Of a stretch of 64,000 bases of DNA, positions 7,869 through 15,834 are shown piece after piece; positions within the stretch are counted from its first letter, which is position 1; every line of letters starts with the position of its first letter. The notes beneath the pieces are model-generated. The model had not been told where the DNA came from. It saw only the letters and a list, made by a program, of their open reading frames with translations, and searched no databases. The stretch lies in the NCBI GenBank assembly GCA_019359515.1, contig JAHHHC010000001.1, positions 186,001-250,000 of the forward strand. Direction: 5' to 3'. The stretch comes from Desmonostoc vinosum HA7617-LM4. Lineage in GTDB: Bacteria; Cyanobacteriota; Cyanobacteriia; Cyanobacteriales; Nostocaceae. The position numbers and the translations under genes are program-made.

Positions 7869-9179
7869 ATGCAAGCAGAATATCGGCAGCGGCGCGAGCA
7901 ATTAATGGCGAAAATTGGGACTGGTACTGGTATTTTTCGCAGTGCGCCAATGGCAGTCATGCACAACGATGTCGAGTATAATTACCGTCAAGACAGCGAT
8001 TTTTTTTACCTCACAGGCTTTAATGAATCGCAAGCGGTAGCAGTATTAGCGCCACATCACGCAGAACATCGATTTGTGCTATTTGTTCAACCTAAAGATC
8101 GGGAAAAGGAAGTTTGGACTGGTTATCGTTGCGGGGTAGATGCAGCTAAGGAACTTTATGGTGCAGATGAAGCTTACCCCATCAGCGAATTAGATGAAAA
8201 GTTGCCGCAGTATTTAGAAAAAGCCGATCGCATTTACTATCGCTTCGGACGCGATCGCGCTTTCAATGACACAATTTTGAGTCATTATCAACGGTTGCTG
8301 CAAACTTATCCTAAACGTGGTACAGGGCCGATCGCCATTGAAGATACTAGCACCATCCTTTACAGCATGAGGCTGCTAAAAAGTCAAGCTGAGATGGAAC
8401 TAATGCGTCAAGCAGCTGCGATCGCCATTGAGGCACATAATCACGCGATGGAAATCACTGCACCTGGACGTTATGAGTACGAGATTCAGGCAGAGATGGA
8501 ACGGATTTTCCGCTTGCGTGGTGGGATGGGGCCAGCTTATCCGACAATTGTGGCGTCTGGTGCGAATGCTTGTGTACTGCACTATATAGAGAATGTGCGA
8601 CAGATGCAAGAGCAAGAGTTGCTGTTAATTGACGCTGGATGTGCTTACGATTATTACAACTCCGATATTACTCGGACATTTCCGGTAGGGGGGAAGTTTA
8701 CGCCAGAACAAAAAATTTTATATGAGATTGTTTTGGAGGCACAAAAACAAGCCATAGCTCAAGTGCAACCAGGCAATCCTCATAAGTCAATCCATGATAC
8801 AGCGGTGCGCGTCCTGACTGAAGGCTTAGTCGAACTTGGCATCCTCAAAGGTGAAATTGACAAGTTAATTGAGGAAGAAAAATACAAGCCATATTACATG
8901 CACCGCACTAGTCATTGGTTAGGTTTGGATGTTCATGATGCGGGTGTTTATCAACATGGTGAAGATAAACCGCAGATTTTGCAACCAGGTCAAGTTTTAA
9001 CAGTGGAACCAGGACTTTATATTGTGCCAGATACTAAACTGGCAGAAGATCAGCCACAAACACACCCTCGCTGGATTGGTATTGGTATTCGGATTGAGGA
9101 TGATGTATTAGTGACACCTAATGGACATGAGGTGTTAACTGCTGGGGTTCCTAAAGCAGTAGATGAAATGGAACGGTGA
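7869..9179 (+). CDS. pepP: Xaa-Pro aminopeptidase (M24B)
   Basis: The protein has 436 residues. An N-terminal creatinase-like domain (1-170) contains the family stretch QDSDFFYLTGFNE. A C-terminal pita-bread metallopeptidase domain carries the dinuclear metal ligands in the order DAGCAYDYYNSD (two Asp, about 255 and 266), HRTSHWLGLDVHD (His), VEPGLY (Glu) and RIEDDVLV (Glu). It should remove an N-terminal residue preceding proline in the cytoplasm using manganese or a similar metal. Length and motif spacing are normal. The gene stands alone and ends in a HIP1-centred palindrome shared with the convergent histidine kinase. Confidence 0.95.
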   Translation: MQAEYRQRREQLMAKIGTGTGIFRSAPMAVMHNDVEYNYRQDSDFFYLTGFNESQAVAVLAPHHAEHRFVLFVQPKDREKEVWTGYRCGVDAAKELYGADEAYPISELDEKLPQYLEKADRIYYRFGRDRAFNDTILSHYQRLLQTYPKRGTGPIAIEDTSTILYSMRLLKSQAEMELMRQAAAIAIEAHNHAMEITAPGRYEYEIQAEMERIFRLRGGMGPAYPTIVASGANACVLHYIENVRQMQEQELLLIDAGCAYDYYNSDITRTFPVGGKFTPEQKILYEIVLEAQKQAIAQVQPGNPHKSIHDTAVRVLTEGLVELGILKGEIDKLIEEEKYKPYYMHRTSHWLGLDVHDAGVYQHGEDKPQILQPGQVLTVEPGLYIVPDTKLAEDQPQTHPRWIGIGIRIEDDVLVTPNGHEVLTAGVPKAVDEMER

Positions 9180-9201
9180 AAATAAGCGATCGCTTATTTT
9201 C
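9178..9201. terminator. HIP1-centred palindromic terminator, possibly bidirectional
   Basis: A perfect 24-bp palindrome is centred on the GCGATCGC octamer (9187-9194), with A-tracts on one side and T-tracts on the other. It begins in the pepP stop codon and lies before the end of the convergent kinase gene, so it could terminate in both directions. Confidence 0.6.
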
Positions 9202-9245
9202 GCAGTCCGAAAGCATCTTGAGTGGGTTTCATCTTAGCGTCAAAA

Positions 9246-10439
9246 TTAATTTTCTAATTTTAAGGGTAAAGTCACTGTGAAAGTCGAACCAACCCCCAAT
9301 TGAGAAACTACATTAATTTCACCTTGTAAAAGTTTTACTAACCGTAAAACTATTGCTAACCCCAACCCAGTACTGTCGGGAAGGAAAGATTTTTTACCCG
9401 AACGAATACGGAAGTAAGGTTCAAATATTTGAGTTTGGTCTTCTGGCGCAATACCAATTCCTGTGTCAATAACTGCGATCGCCCACTTTTTTTCATCCAG
9501 CACTTGACACTCTATATTAATATTTCCTGACTCTGTGTAGCGAATGGCATTACTGATAAGATTTGTAATAATCTGTTGCAATTGAAAGCCATCTGTAAAT
9601 ACTTCTTTGGGGGCGCGTTCACAATCAATGGTGATTTGTAATTTTTTATCAACAGTTAAAGGTTCTAACATTTCACACACATTTATCACTATTTCAGGCA
9701 CATCAGTCAGCGCTGGATGAAGTTTGATTTGTCCTGCTTCATACCTTGATAGTTCTAGTACATCATTGATCAAGCGGAGTAATTGTCTGCCGTTGCGTAA
9801 TACACGCTCAATATGTTCTACATTATTGATGGAGGGGTTATTTGTTCCAGTTTTTCGTCGCTGTTGGCGCAAAAACAGATCCGAGTAACCGATAATTGAA
9901 GTGAGAGGATGTTTTAAGTCGTGTGCTAGTTGCGAAAGATATTCTTGGTTAGCGTTTATTAAACGAGTCAGTTCTTCATTGTGTAGCGCTAACGATGATT
10001 GTAGCTGCTGTAGTTCTCGTAAACGCTCCTCAACATAACTCTTAAAACAACGAGCGATCGCTTCATCAATGACAGCATCAATCAAACGCATGGAGCGAAT
10101 TACTTCACTTGATGTGCCTTTTAATAAATCTGCTTGTATAGTATCAAAAATTACTGTTCTTAGTAAATGATATTCCCTAGCAATTTCTGCTGGATCAAAA
10201 CCTTGTTCTGCTCGAATTGCCCCATGCTGAAAACTGGCCACAACTATTGATTGAATATCATTATCTTCAGATTTGGAAAGCACTGTGATCATTGCTTTCA
10301 ATACATCAGGGATGTGATCTCGTATCGCTGTATAAGATAGTTCATCAGCGCTTTCAATCCGCATATCTTTACGAACCGCAACCACCCATTTGTCTAGGAT
10401 GATGTTAGTTTTTTCAGCCAGTGATTGACTAAAATCCAT
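9246..10439 (-). CDS. Sensor histidine kinase with RsbRD-like N-terminal domain
   Basis: The protein has about 397 residues from ATG 10439; an in-frame TTG 18 bases earlier is possible. Residues 1-150 form an all-helical region resembling the RsbRD-type domain found in some cytoplasmic kinases (for example AEQGFDPAEIAREYHLLR). It is followed by the dimerisation/phosphoacceptor segment LAHDLKHPLTSIIGYSDL (His about 172) and a complete ATPase with N box NLISNAIRYTESG, G1 DTGIGIAPEDQ and G2 GLGLAI. There is no membrane span, so it senses a cytoplasmic or protein signal. No response regulator is adjacent, making it an orphan kinase. The stimulus is unknown. Confidence 0.87.
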   Translation of the reverse strand: MDFSQSLAEKTNIILDKWVVAVRKDMRIESADELSYTAIRDHIPDVLKAMITVLSKSEDNDIQSIVVASFQHGAIRAEQGFDPAEIAREYHLLRTVIFDTIQADLLKGTSSEVIRSMRLIDAVIDEAIARCFKSYVEERLRELQQLQSSLALHNEELTRLINANQEYLSQLAHDLKHPLTSIIGYSDLFLRQQRRKTGTNNPSINNVEHIERVLRNGRQLLRLINDVLELSRYEAGQIKLHPALTDVPEIVINVCEMLEPLTVDKKLQITIDCERAPKEVFTDGFQLQQIITNLISNAIRYTESGNINIECQVLDEKKWAIAVIDTGIGIAPEDQTQIFEPYFRIRSGKKSFLPDSTGLGLAIVLRLVKLLQGEINVVSQLGVGSTFTVTLPLKLEN

Positions 10440-11078
10440 TATGTTAAATGCAGCCAAAAAATAGATAAGTAAAGTTCTAGATGAGACTAGTTTAACGAGT
10501 GCAGCGACTCTTTACCAAAAAAAATGTTTAGATTCACCTACCAAAAGACTTAGATTTTACCTATTATCAGTAATGTCCACTAAATAAAGCGATTTATAAT
10601 CAGGTAAAAAAGTATAATAAGCTACTTTTATTTTCAAGATTAATCAGGTAGATTAAGTGCTTTAATGCTGAATTTTTACACGCTACTTAGCGCTCTGTGC
10701 AAGGATTTTACTCTACAGTATAACTAAAATCATAAGTTTTAGTTATTACTAAAAATTACTGATAACAATCAGGCCGAACGTTCGCTTCGCTTGGCTGTCA
10801 CAAAACGCTCATGTGAGTGGTGGTTCCCGTTCGATGGAGCGGTTTCAACACACTGCTAATTTGTTGACGGGTGCAGACTTGAGGCAGCGCGTTGGGAGGC
10901 TCTGCCGACTTGAAGCGACTGCCGTGTCGCCATCAACGTCGGTCTGTAATTGATTTTTTTTGCACAATCTTTAAATTGCTGACTCTAATAATTGTCTGTC
11001 TCGCCCTTCTTTGCTTCCCCAATATTAGACCTGAATCGTTACTTTTCTTTCTACCTATGTTGTGGTTTTAAGGAATCT
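10440..11078. other. Intergenic region with GC-richer repeat-like block
   Basis: The first 330 bases are AT-rich and without recognisable signals. From about 10770 to 10955 the base composition changes abruptly to a GC-richer block with many small inverted segments (for example AACGTT, GCGAAGC-type pieces and TTGACGGG), resembling decayed repeat elements elsewhere in the window. I see no continuous coding frame in it. Bases after 10956 return to AT-rich DNA leading to the ABC ATPase gene. Confidence 0.4.
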
Positions 11079-11945
11079 ATGACTAAATTATTTCAGGAGC
11101 ATTTAATCATTAAAGATACCTCATTACCTATCAGTACATACAGCAAAGTTATGCCCCGTACTGGATTTTTAGAAATTGAAAATTTAGTCAGGTCTTATCC
11201 GACACTAGATAAAGATAATTTTGTTGTTTTAGATGATGTGAATCTTACGATTGATGAAGATGAGTATATTTCTGTAATTGGTCACTCAGTTTGTGGGAAA
11301 TCAACACTTTTGAAGATTATCGCTGGTTTAGAAAAAGCAACTTCTGGCTCAGTGAGGCTAGATGGCAAAGAAATTAGCAAACCAGGAGCAGAGAGAATGA
11401 TGATCTTTCAAAATTATTCGCTACTACCGTGGTTAACCGTGCAGGAAAATATTCGTCTAGCCGTAGATGAAGTGTTAAAAAATGCTAATCGTGCTGAAAA
11501 AATTAGCATTGTGAACGAACATTTGGCAATGGTAAACTTAACGGCGGCAGCTGACAAATATCCTGATGAAATTTCTGGAGGTATGAAACAGCGGGTAGGT
11601 ATTGCCAGGGCTTTGACAATTCGCCTAAAGATGCTATTAATGGATGAACCTTTTGGGGCACTAGATGCACTAACCAGGGGCAAATTGCAGCGGCAAGTCT
11701 TGGATATTTGGGAAAATCATTGTCAAGCAGTTATGATGATTACCCATGATGTAGATGAGGCAATTTATATGTCCGATCGCATCGTCTTGATGACCAATGG
11801 GCCAGCTGCTACGATAGGGAAGATCATAAAAGTTTCTTTTGAGCATCCGCGCGATCGCTCGGCGATGCGAAACTCGAAAGAATATTTTGAAATCCGCAAC
11901 CATGCTCTTAATTTCTTAGATCGATATTTTACTCAAGACGAGTAA
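11079..11945 (+). CDS. Orphan NrtD/CmpD-like ABC transporter ATPase
   Basis: The 288-residue product from ATG 11079 (AAGGA five bases upstream) is preferred over an in-frame TTG 87 bases earlier. It resembles the ATPases of cyanobacterial nitrate/bicarbonate importers over its whole length: Walker A GHSVCGKST, Q-loop MIFQNYSLLPW, signature ISGGMKQRVGIARAL, Walker B MLLMDEPFGALD, switch His ITHDVDEA, and the C-terminal PRDR segment typical of NrtD. The second Gly of the usual GHSGCGKST is Val here. No permease or binding protein lies beside it, so it either serves a transporter elsewhere or is a relic. A c-di-AMP riboswitch begins 25 bp after its stop. Confidence 0.85.
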   Translation: MTKLFQEHLIIKDTSLPISTYSKVMPRTGFLEIENLVRSYPTLDKDNFVVLDDVNLTIDEDEYISVIGHSVCGKSTLLKIIAGLEKATSGSVRLDGKEISKPGAERMMIFQNYSLLPWLTVQENIRLAVDEVLKNANRAEKISIVNEHLAMVNLTAAADKYPDEISGGMKQRVGIARALTIRLKMLLMDEPFGALDALTRGKLQRQVLDIWENHCQAVMMITHDVDEAIYMSDRIVLMTNGPAATIGKIIKVSFEHPRDRSAMRNSKEYFEIRNHALNFLDRYFTQDE

Positions 11946-11970
11946 AGTAGATAATCACCTTCTGTTAGTG

Positions 11971-12092
11971 GGTAGCCTAATTCAAATTTATGAAAGCTAG
12001 ATTTGGAGCGGAGGAACCAATGTTTGGGGCTAATCATCCGAGAGACACCTTCCAGTCTTAGCCCGTCAGCTAACTCCGTAGGCAATGGAAGG
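11971..12092 (+). promoter_or_regulatory. Cyclic di-AMP riboswitch (ydaO/yuaA type)
   Basis: The conserved core can be read in order: GCGGAGGAACCA (12008-12019), TTTGGGGCTAATCAT (12023-12037), ACACCTTCC (12045-12053), TAGCCCGTCAGCTAACTCCG (12059-12078) and AGGCAATGGAAGGA (12080-12093). This matches the ydaO/yuaA aptamer as remembered from Gram-positive examples, including the invariant CGGAGGAACC, GGGG-TAATC and GACAGCTAACTCCG-like blocks. P1 is likely 11971-11978 pairing with 12080-12087. The ligand in known cases is c-di-AMP, usually repressing. The next gene on this strand is the universal-stress protein at 12272. Confidence 0.88.
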
Positions 12093-12140
12093 AACCCCCA
12101 AAAATTTGGCTGTCTGTCACCAGCTGTTATTGGGGTTTCC
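12091..12140 (+). terminator. Hairpin after the riboswitch aptamer, candidate expression platform
   Basis: GGAACCCCCAA (12091-12101) can pair with TTGGGGTTTCC (12130-12140) with one mismatch. The 5' arm begins where the aptamer closing stem ends, so the two could compete. The following T-run is weak (TTTAGATTTTATT from 12151), so terminator function is plausible but not certain. Confidence 0.5.
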
Positions 12141-12271
12141 TCTACCGAACTTTAGATTTTATTCTTAGTCATTGGTCAAAAAAGCTAAAGACGAATGACA
12201 AAGGACAAAATTTAAAATTGGTTGCCCTGCTTCTCATTAGTAATTCATTTCATTGGAGAGAAGTAAAAGCT

Positions 12272-12904
12272 GTGAAAATTAAGCCAATGTTAGCTCGCTT
12301 GCAAAGCGCCATCGGTCGAGAAGACTTAATTGAGCAAATGGTATTAGTACCAGAGCCAAAAAAATCTTTTCCTAAAAAAGCTCAAAGACCATCAACTAAC
12401 TTAATCGTAGGCTATGACGCTTCACCCAACAGCCACACAGCCTTAGATATTGCCTTTTGGATTGCTCACCAAACGCGTTTAGCTACTAATACCCAAGTCA
12501 CAGTTCAAGTCGTTTATGTAGTAGAAGAAAGTAGCAGTAGTCAGTATCCAAATATCTTGAGTTTGCCGATAAATCAACCTACATTAGAGTGTTCAGTTAG
12601 CGACATATCAAAATCTGTGACATTAGTATTAACTCAGCCAAAACTGCACACATCCATTACACCTATTCAACAAGCAGATACAATTCTCTGGCAAGCACGA
12701 AGTTTAGCTGAAGAATGGCAAGGTTCTTTTAAATCTCATCTGCGGTTTGGCTGTATTAGTACAGAACTTAAAAAAGTTGTTGAATTAGAAACCGCTGATA
12801 TTTTGTTTTTAGGTTGTAAATCTATCAATCATCCCATGATTCAAGCACTAGGTTCTAATTTTCCCTGTGCTGTCTTGGGTATCCCCAATTGTATTGATGA
12901 ATAA
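12272..12904 (+). CDS. Universal stress protein (UspA) family protein
   Basis: The protein has about 210 residues from GTG 12272, with a GGAGAG twelve bases upstream. An in-frame TTG at 12218 is less likely. After a basic N-terminal 45 residues the UspA fold starts with NLIVGYDASPNSHTALDIAF (about 46-65), the usual first strand and helix. It continues with VQVVYVVEE and ends ADILFLGCKSINHPMIQALG, FPCAVLGIPN. The late G-x-x-G-x9-G nucleotide loop of ATP-binding Usps is not obvious, so it may belong to the non-ATP type. It follows the c-di-AMP riboswitch by about 180 bases, suggesting control by that nucleotide, and has a strong terminator behind it. Confidence 0.82.
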   Translation: MKIKPMLARLQSAIGREDLIEQMVLVPEPKKSFPKKAQRPSTNLIVGYDASPNSHTALDIAFWIAHQTRLATNTQVTVQVVYVVEESSSSQYPNILSLPINQPTLECSVSDISKSVTLVLTQPKLHTSITPIQQADTILWQARSLAEEWQGSFKSHLRFGCISTELKKVVELETADILFLGCKSINHPMIQALGSNFPCAVLGIPNCIDE

Positions 12905-12951
12905 TTACTGTTTGAAATAGCAGCGTTTTTTATTTAATTCAAATAAAAAAC

Positions 12952-12980
12952 AAGTCACCTACTAATTAGGTGACTTTTTC
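12952..12980 (+). terminator. Rho-independent terminator after the Usp gene
   Basis: A perfect 9-bp stem AAGTCACCT (12952-12960) and AGGTGACTT (12968-12976) with loop ACTAATT is followed by TTTC and preceded by an A-rich tract. It separates the riboswitch-led transcript from the transporter gene unless read through. Confidence 0.82.
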
Positions 12981-13171
12981 GCTACTCCGCCATTAAGGGG
13001 CTTCTAACTAAAAAAATATCCCATCGCTTTGAGGAGCAGGGGAAGGAGAATCTAATAATTATCTTCACTCTCAAAATTGGATAATTTATCTTCTGGAATT
13101 CCCTAAACAATTCGCAATGCTTCGACTGGTTTTGACTTTTCCTGTCAGAGATGCCACGTGTAGTAATAGCC

Positions 13172-13229
13172 GTAGGTTGGGTTAAATAATTCGTAATTCG
13201 TAATTATCTAACCCAACCTACAATTTTTT
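13172..13229. repeat. 13-bp inverted repeat around an ATTCGTA heptamer run
   Basis: GTAGGTTGGGTTA (13172-13184) and TAACCCAACCTAC (13209-13221) are perfect inverted copies, followed by AATTTTTTT. Between them is the AATTCGTAATTCGTAATT heptamer repeat also seen at 1624, 34345, 35717, 47828 and 54085. The rest of the 12981-13491 spacer has repeat-like pieces (a GACGCGGAGACGCGGGG run near 13291) and no gene. Confidence 0.65.
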
Positions 13230-13491
13230 TACAACATTTAAGGCTAGATAAGCTAATCTGCCTTTAACTTGCATAATCCTTTGCCTCAGAAAGACGCGGA
13301 GACGCGGGGATGCAATTTGAATGATTATTAGCTTATGCCAGTAGGTTGTTGAGCGAAGTCGAAACAGCCAATGCTCAGCAACTATTCACAATTACATTTA
13401 GGTAGGGGGATTTAGACCCCTGCAAGTTGGGGTTTTAAACCGCTTTGAGCAAGGATAATTTGGTTTGTACGTATAGCACGCTTTGATTTTT

Positions 13492-14829
13492 ATGGAAAAC
13501 TGGCAAGCATTTCTCAGTATGATCGTATTTGTAAGTGTCATCATTCTCATCATGACGGAATGGGTGCATCTTACTATCGCTGCTTTATTAGGAGCATTAA
13601 TATTAGTTTTTACTAATGTTATGACTTTACAGGAAGCTGTTGGTTACATTGGTAATAGTCATGGAACATTGGGTTTATTTTTTGGAGTTATGGTATTGGT
13701 ACGAGCATTTGAGCCTACCAAAATATTTGATTATTTAGCAACTCAAATCGTACTCATAGCTAAAGGAGAAGGTAAGCGTTTATTGCTGGGTATTGTTGCT
13801 ATTGTCACCCCGATTTGTGCAGTCTTACCAAATGCCACAACAGTAATGTTATTAGCACCATTAATTCCACCAATGGCGCAGGAAGTCGGCATAAATTTTG
13901 TCCCTTTACTGATTTTAATGGTGTTGGTGGCTAACAGTGCGGGACTATTGACATTAGTTGGCGACCCAGCAACCTTTATTGTTGGTGATGCTATAAATAT
14001 CAGCTTTACAGATTATTTGTGGAAACTAAGTTTAGGAGGAGCGATCGCAGTTGCCACAATTATTCTCATATTACCATTTTTATTTCGCAAAATTTGGCGT
14101 ACAAGGTTAGAGAATCTCGACGAATTACCACACCCACAAATTAATCACCCGCGAGTTTTAATTTTAGGAGCAGTAATTGTAGTTTTTGTATTAGTATTTT
14201 TTGTGATTGGAGAATCTCTACCAATTCCAATCTCACCTGCTGCTGTAGCTTTACTAGGAGCTACTTTAGCTTTGCTTTTATCTCACCATAGCCGCATTGA
14301 TTCAGTTAATAATATCTTGCGGGATGTTGATTGGAGTACATTAATCTTTTTTATGAGTATATTTGTATTAATTGGAGGGCTAGAAAAGACTGGTATTATT
14401 AAAAGCCTCTCAGGAGTACTCGCATTTATATTGGGGAAAAATATTGTACTAGGTTCGATGGTTTTATTATTTACTGTAGGCATATTATCTAGTGTTGTTC
14501 CCAATATTCCTTTAGTGGTGGCAATGGTGCCCTTGCTTAAACAGTACATTGTCAATGTTGGATTAGCACCCGCAGAAGTTCTCGCACCCAACTTTCCCGG
14601 AGAGTTTCCTCCAGAAGTATTACCACTGTTTTACGCTATGATGTTTGGCGCAACTTTAGGAGGCAATGGCACACTAGTAGGAGCATCATCTAACATCGTA
14701 GCTGCTGGGATATCTGAGCAGCACGGACGCCGTATCTCGTTTAAAACTTTTCTTCACTACGGTATCCCAGTAATGTTAGTGCAACTTGTAACCTCAGCAT
14801 TGTATGTATTGGTTCGGTTTTTGCTCTGA
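13492..14829 (+). CDS. SLC13/ArsB/NhaD-type ion transporter
   Basis: The protein has about 445 residues from ATG 13492; a TTG three codons earlier is also in frame. It shows eleven or twelve hydrophobic spans and the two-fold repeat of the ion-transporter superfamily. The first half carries ICAVLPNATTVMLLAPLIPP, then ANSAGLLTLVGDPATFIVG. The second half carries SSVVPNIPLVVAMVPLL, then GATLGGNGTLVGASSNIVAAG. These paired helical-hairpin motifs are diagnostic. Substrates in the family include sodium/proton, arsenite, dicarboxylates and sulfate, and none can be assigned here. It lies downstream of the Usp gene and c-di-AMP riboswitch but beyond a terminator, so shared regulation is only a possibility. 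Confidence 0.85.
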   Translation: MENWQAFLSMIVFVSVIILIMTEWVHLTIAALLGALILVFTNVMTLQEAVGYIGNSHGTLGLFFGVMVLVRAFEPTKIFDYLATQIVLIAKGEGKRLLLGIVAIVTPICAVLPNATTVMLLAPLIPPMAQEVGINFVPLLILMVLVANSAGLLTLVGDPATFIVGDAINISFTDYLWKLSLGGAIAVATIILILPFLFRKIWRTRLENLDELPHPQINHPRVLILGAVIVVFVLVFFVIGESLPIPISPAAVALLGATLALLLSHHSRIDSVNNILRDVDWSTLIFFMSIFVLIGGLEKTGIIKSLSGVLAFILGKNIVLGSMVLLFTVGILSSVVPNIPLVVAMVPLLKQYIVNVGLAPAEVLAPNFPGEFPPEVLPLFYAMMFGATLGGNGTLVGASSNIVAAGISEQHGRRISFKTFLHYGIPVMLVQLVTSALYVLVRFLL

Positions 14830-15014
14830 GTTAGCAGGAAGATGGCTTTTGATTGATGTTATACATTATAGCATTTTATATTCATTTTTTGCAGAAGAGT
14901 AAGATTGTCTCTTGTATCAAAAGTATGTACCTAATAGAGTAATATCTACACTCCAGATATGGTACAACAACATGTAAGAGCGATCGCACATTCTACCTAA
15001 AAAGGATTAAATGT

Positions 15015-15623
15015 ATGAACCCGGCTGAAGAATACATCAATAATTGGCAAGAACCAGGAGGACAAGCAGGGATAGATCAAGATATAAATAAATCTAATTT
15101 TAGTAACTCTAATATTAACGAAATTAATAACTTGGATAAAGTTAGAGATATTCTTATTGGCAATCAGATGCGTGAGGTCGAAAAAAGGTTTACGCGCTTA
15201 GAAGAACAGCTAATTAAAGAATATACTAACGTGCGCGATGAGACAAGAAAACGTTTAGATGTGATAGAAAACTATATTAAACAAGAAGTTAATTCTGTAA
15301 CTGAGCGGTTGAAGAAAGAGCAAGTAGAGCGTGATGTGGCGGTAAAACTACTTGCAGAAGAATATAAAAATTTCTCTTCTAACTTAGAAAATAAATTTAC
15401 TCAATTTGATGAACAAACTAGTAGTAGTCAGCGGGAGTTGCGCGAGCAGATTCTTAACCAATCTAAAACTTTGCAAGATGACATCCAGCAAAAATATAAG
15501 GAAGTTATAGCTTTACTAGAACGAGAAACTCAAGAATTGCATAGAGATAAAACCGACCGTTCTCAACTAGCAGCCTTATTTTCTGAGCTAGCTATTCGAT
15601 TAAACTCTGATATTAAATTTTAG
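15015..15623 (+). CDS. Coiled-coil protein of unknown function, first gene of the OmpA/GTPase block
   Basis: I do not recognise a named family. The 202 residues start with an Asn-rich, probably disordered stretch (1-40). From about 45 to 190 the sequence is highly charged and helical with heptad-like spacing (VEKRFTRLEEQLIKEY, DETRKRLDVIENYIKQEV, SSNLENKFTQFDEQ), as in a long coiled coil. No signal peptide or membrane span is present. ATG 15015 follows an AAGGA at 15001-15005. It points the same way as the OmpA-domain, GTPase and kinase genes behind it, with 211 bases to the next gene, and probably works with them, perhaps as a scaffold. Confidence 0.75.
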   Translation: MNPAEEYINNWQEPGGQAGIDQDINKSNFSNSNINEINNLDKVRDILIGNQMREVEKRFTRLEEQLIKEYTNVRDETRKRLDVIENYIKQEVNSVTERLKKEQVERDVAVKLLAEEYKNFSSNLENKFTQFDEQTSSSQRELREQILNQSKTLQDDIQQKYKEVIALLERETQELHRDKTDRSQLAALFSELAIRLNSDIKF

Positions 15624-15834
15624 TGCTATTGCTAGAAAACACTCGATGTCCAGAAATAGTATTTTTTAATTGTTGTCAACAATACTGTTTGCTGAAATAT
15701 CAGATAATTTACTGCGTTGAGATTAAAAAATAAGGCCTTATTTTTTAATGTAGAATCAATTTCTTTTCCTTTCTTTTTCTATTTTGACAGCAGAATGTAA
15801 GTGAATATTAATTATGAATTGGGGAATTTTCATC

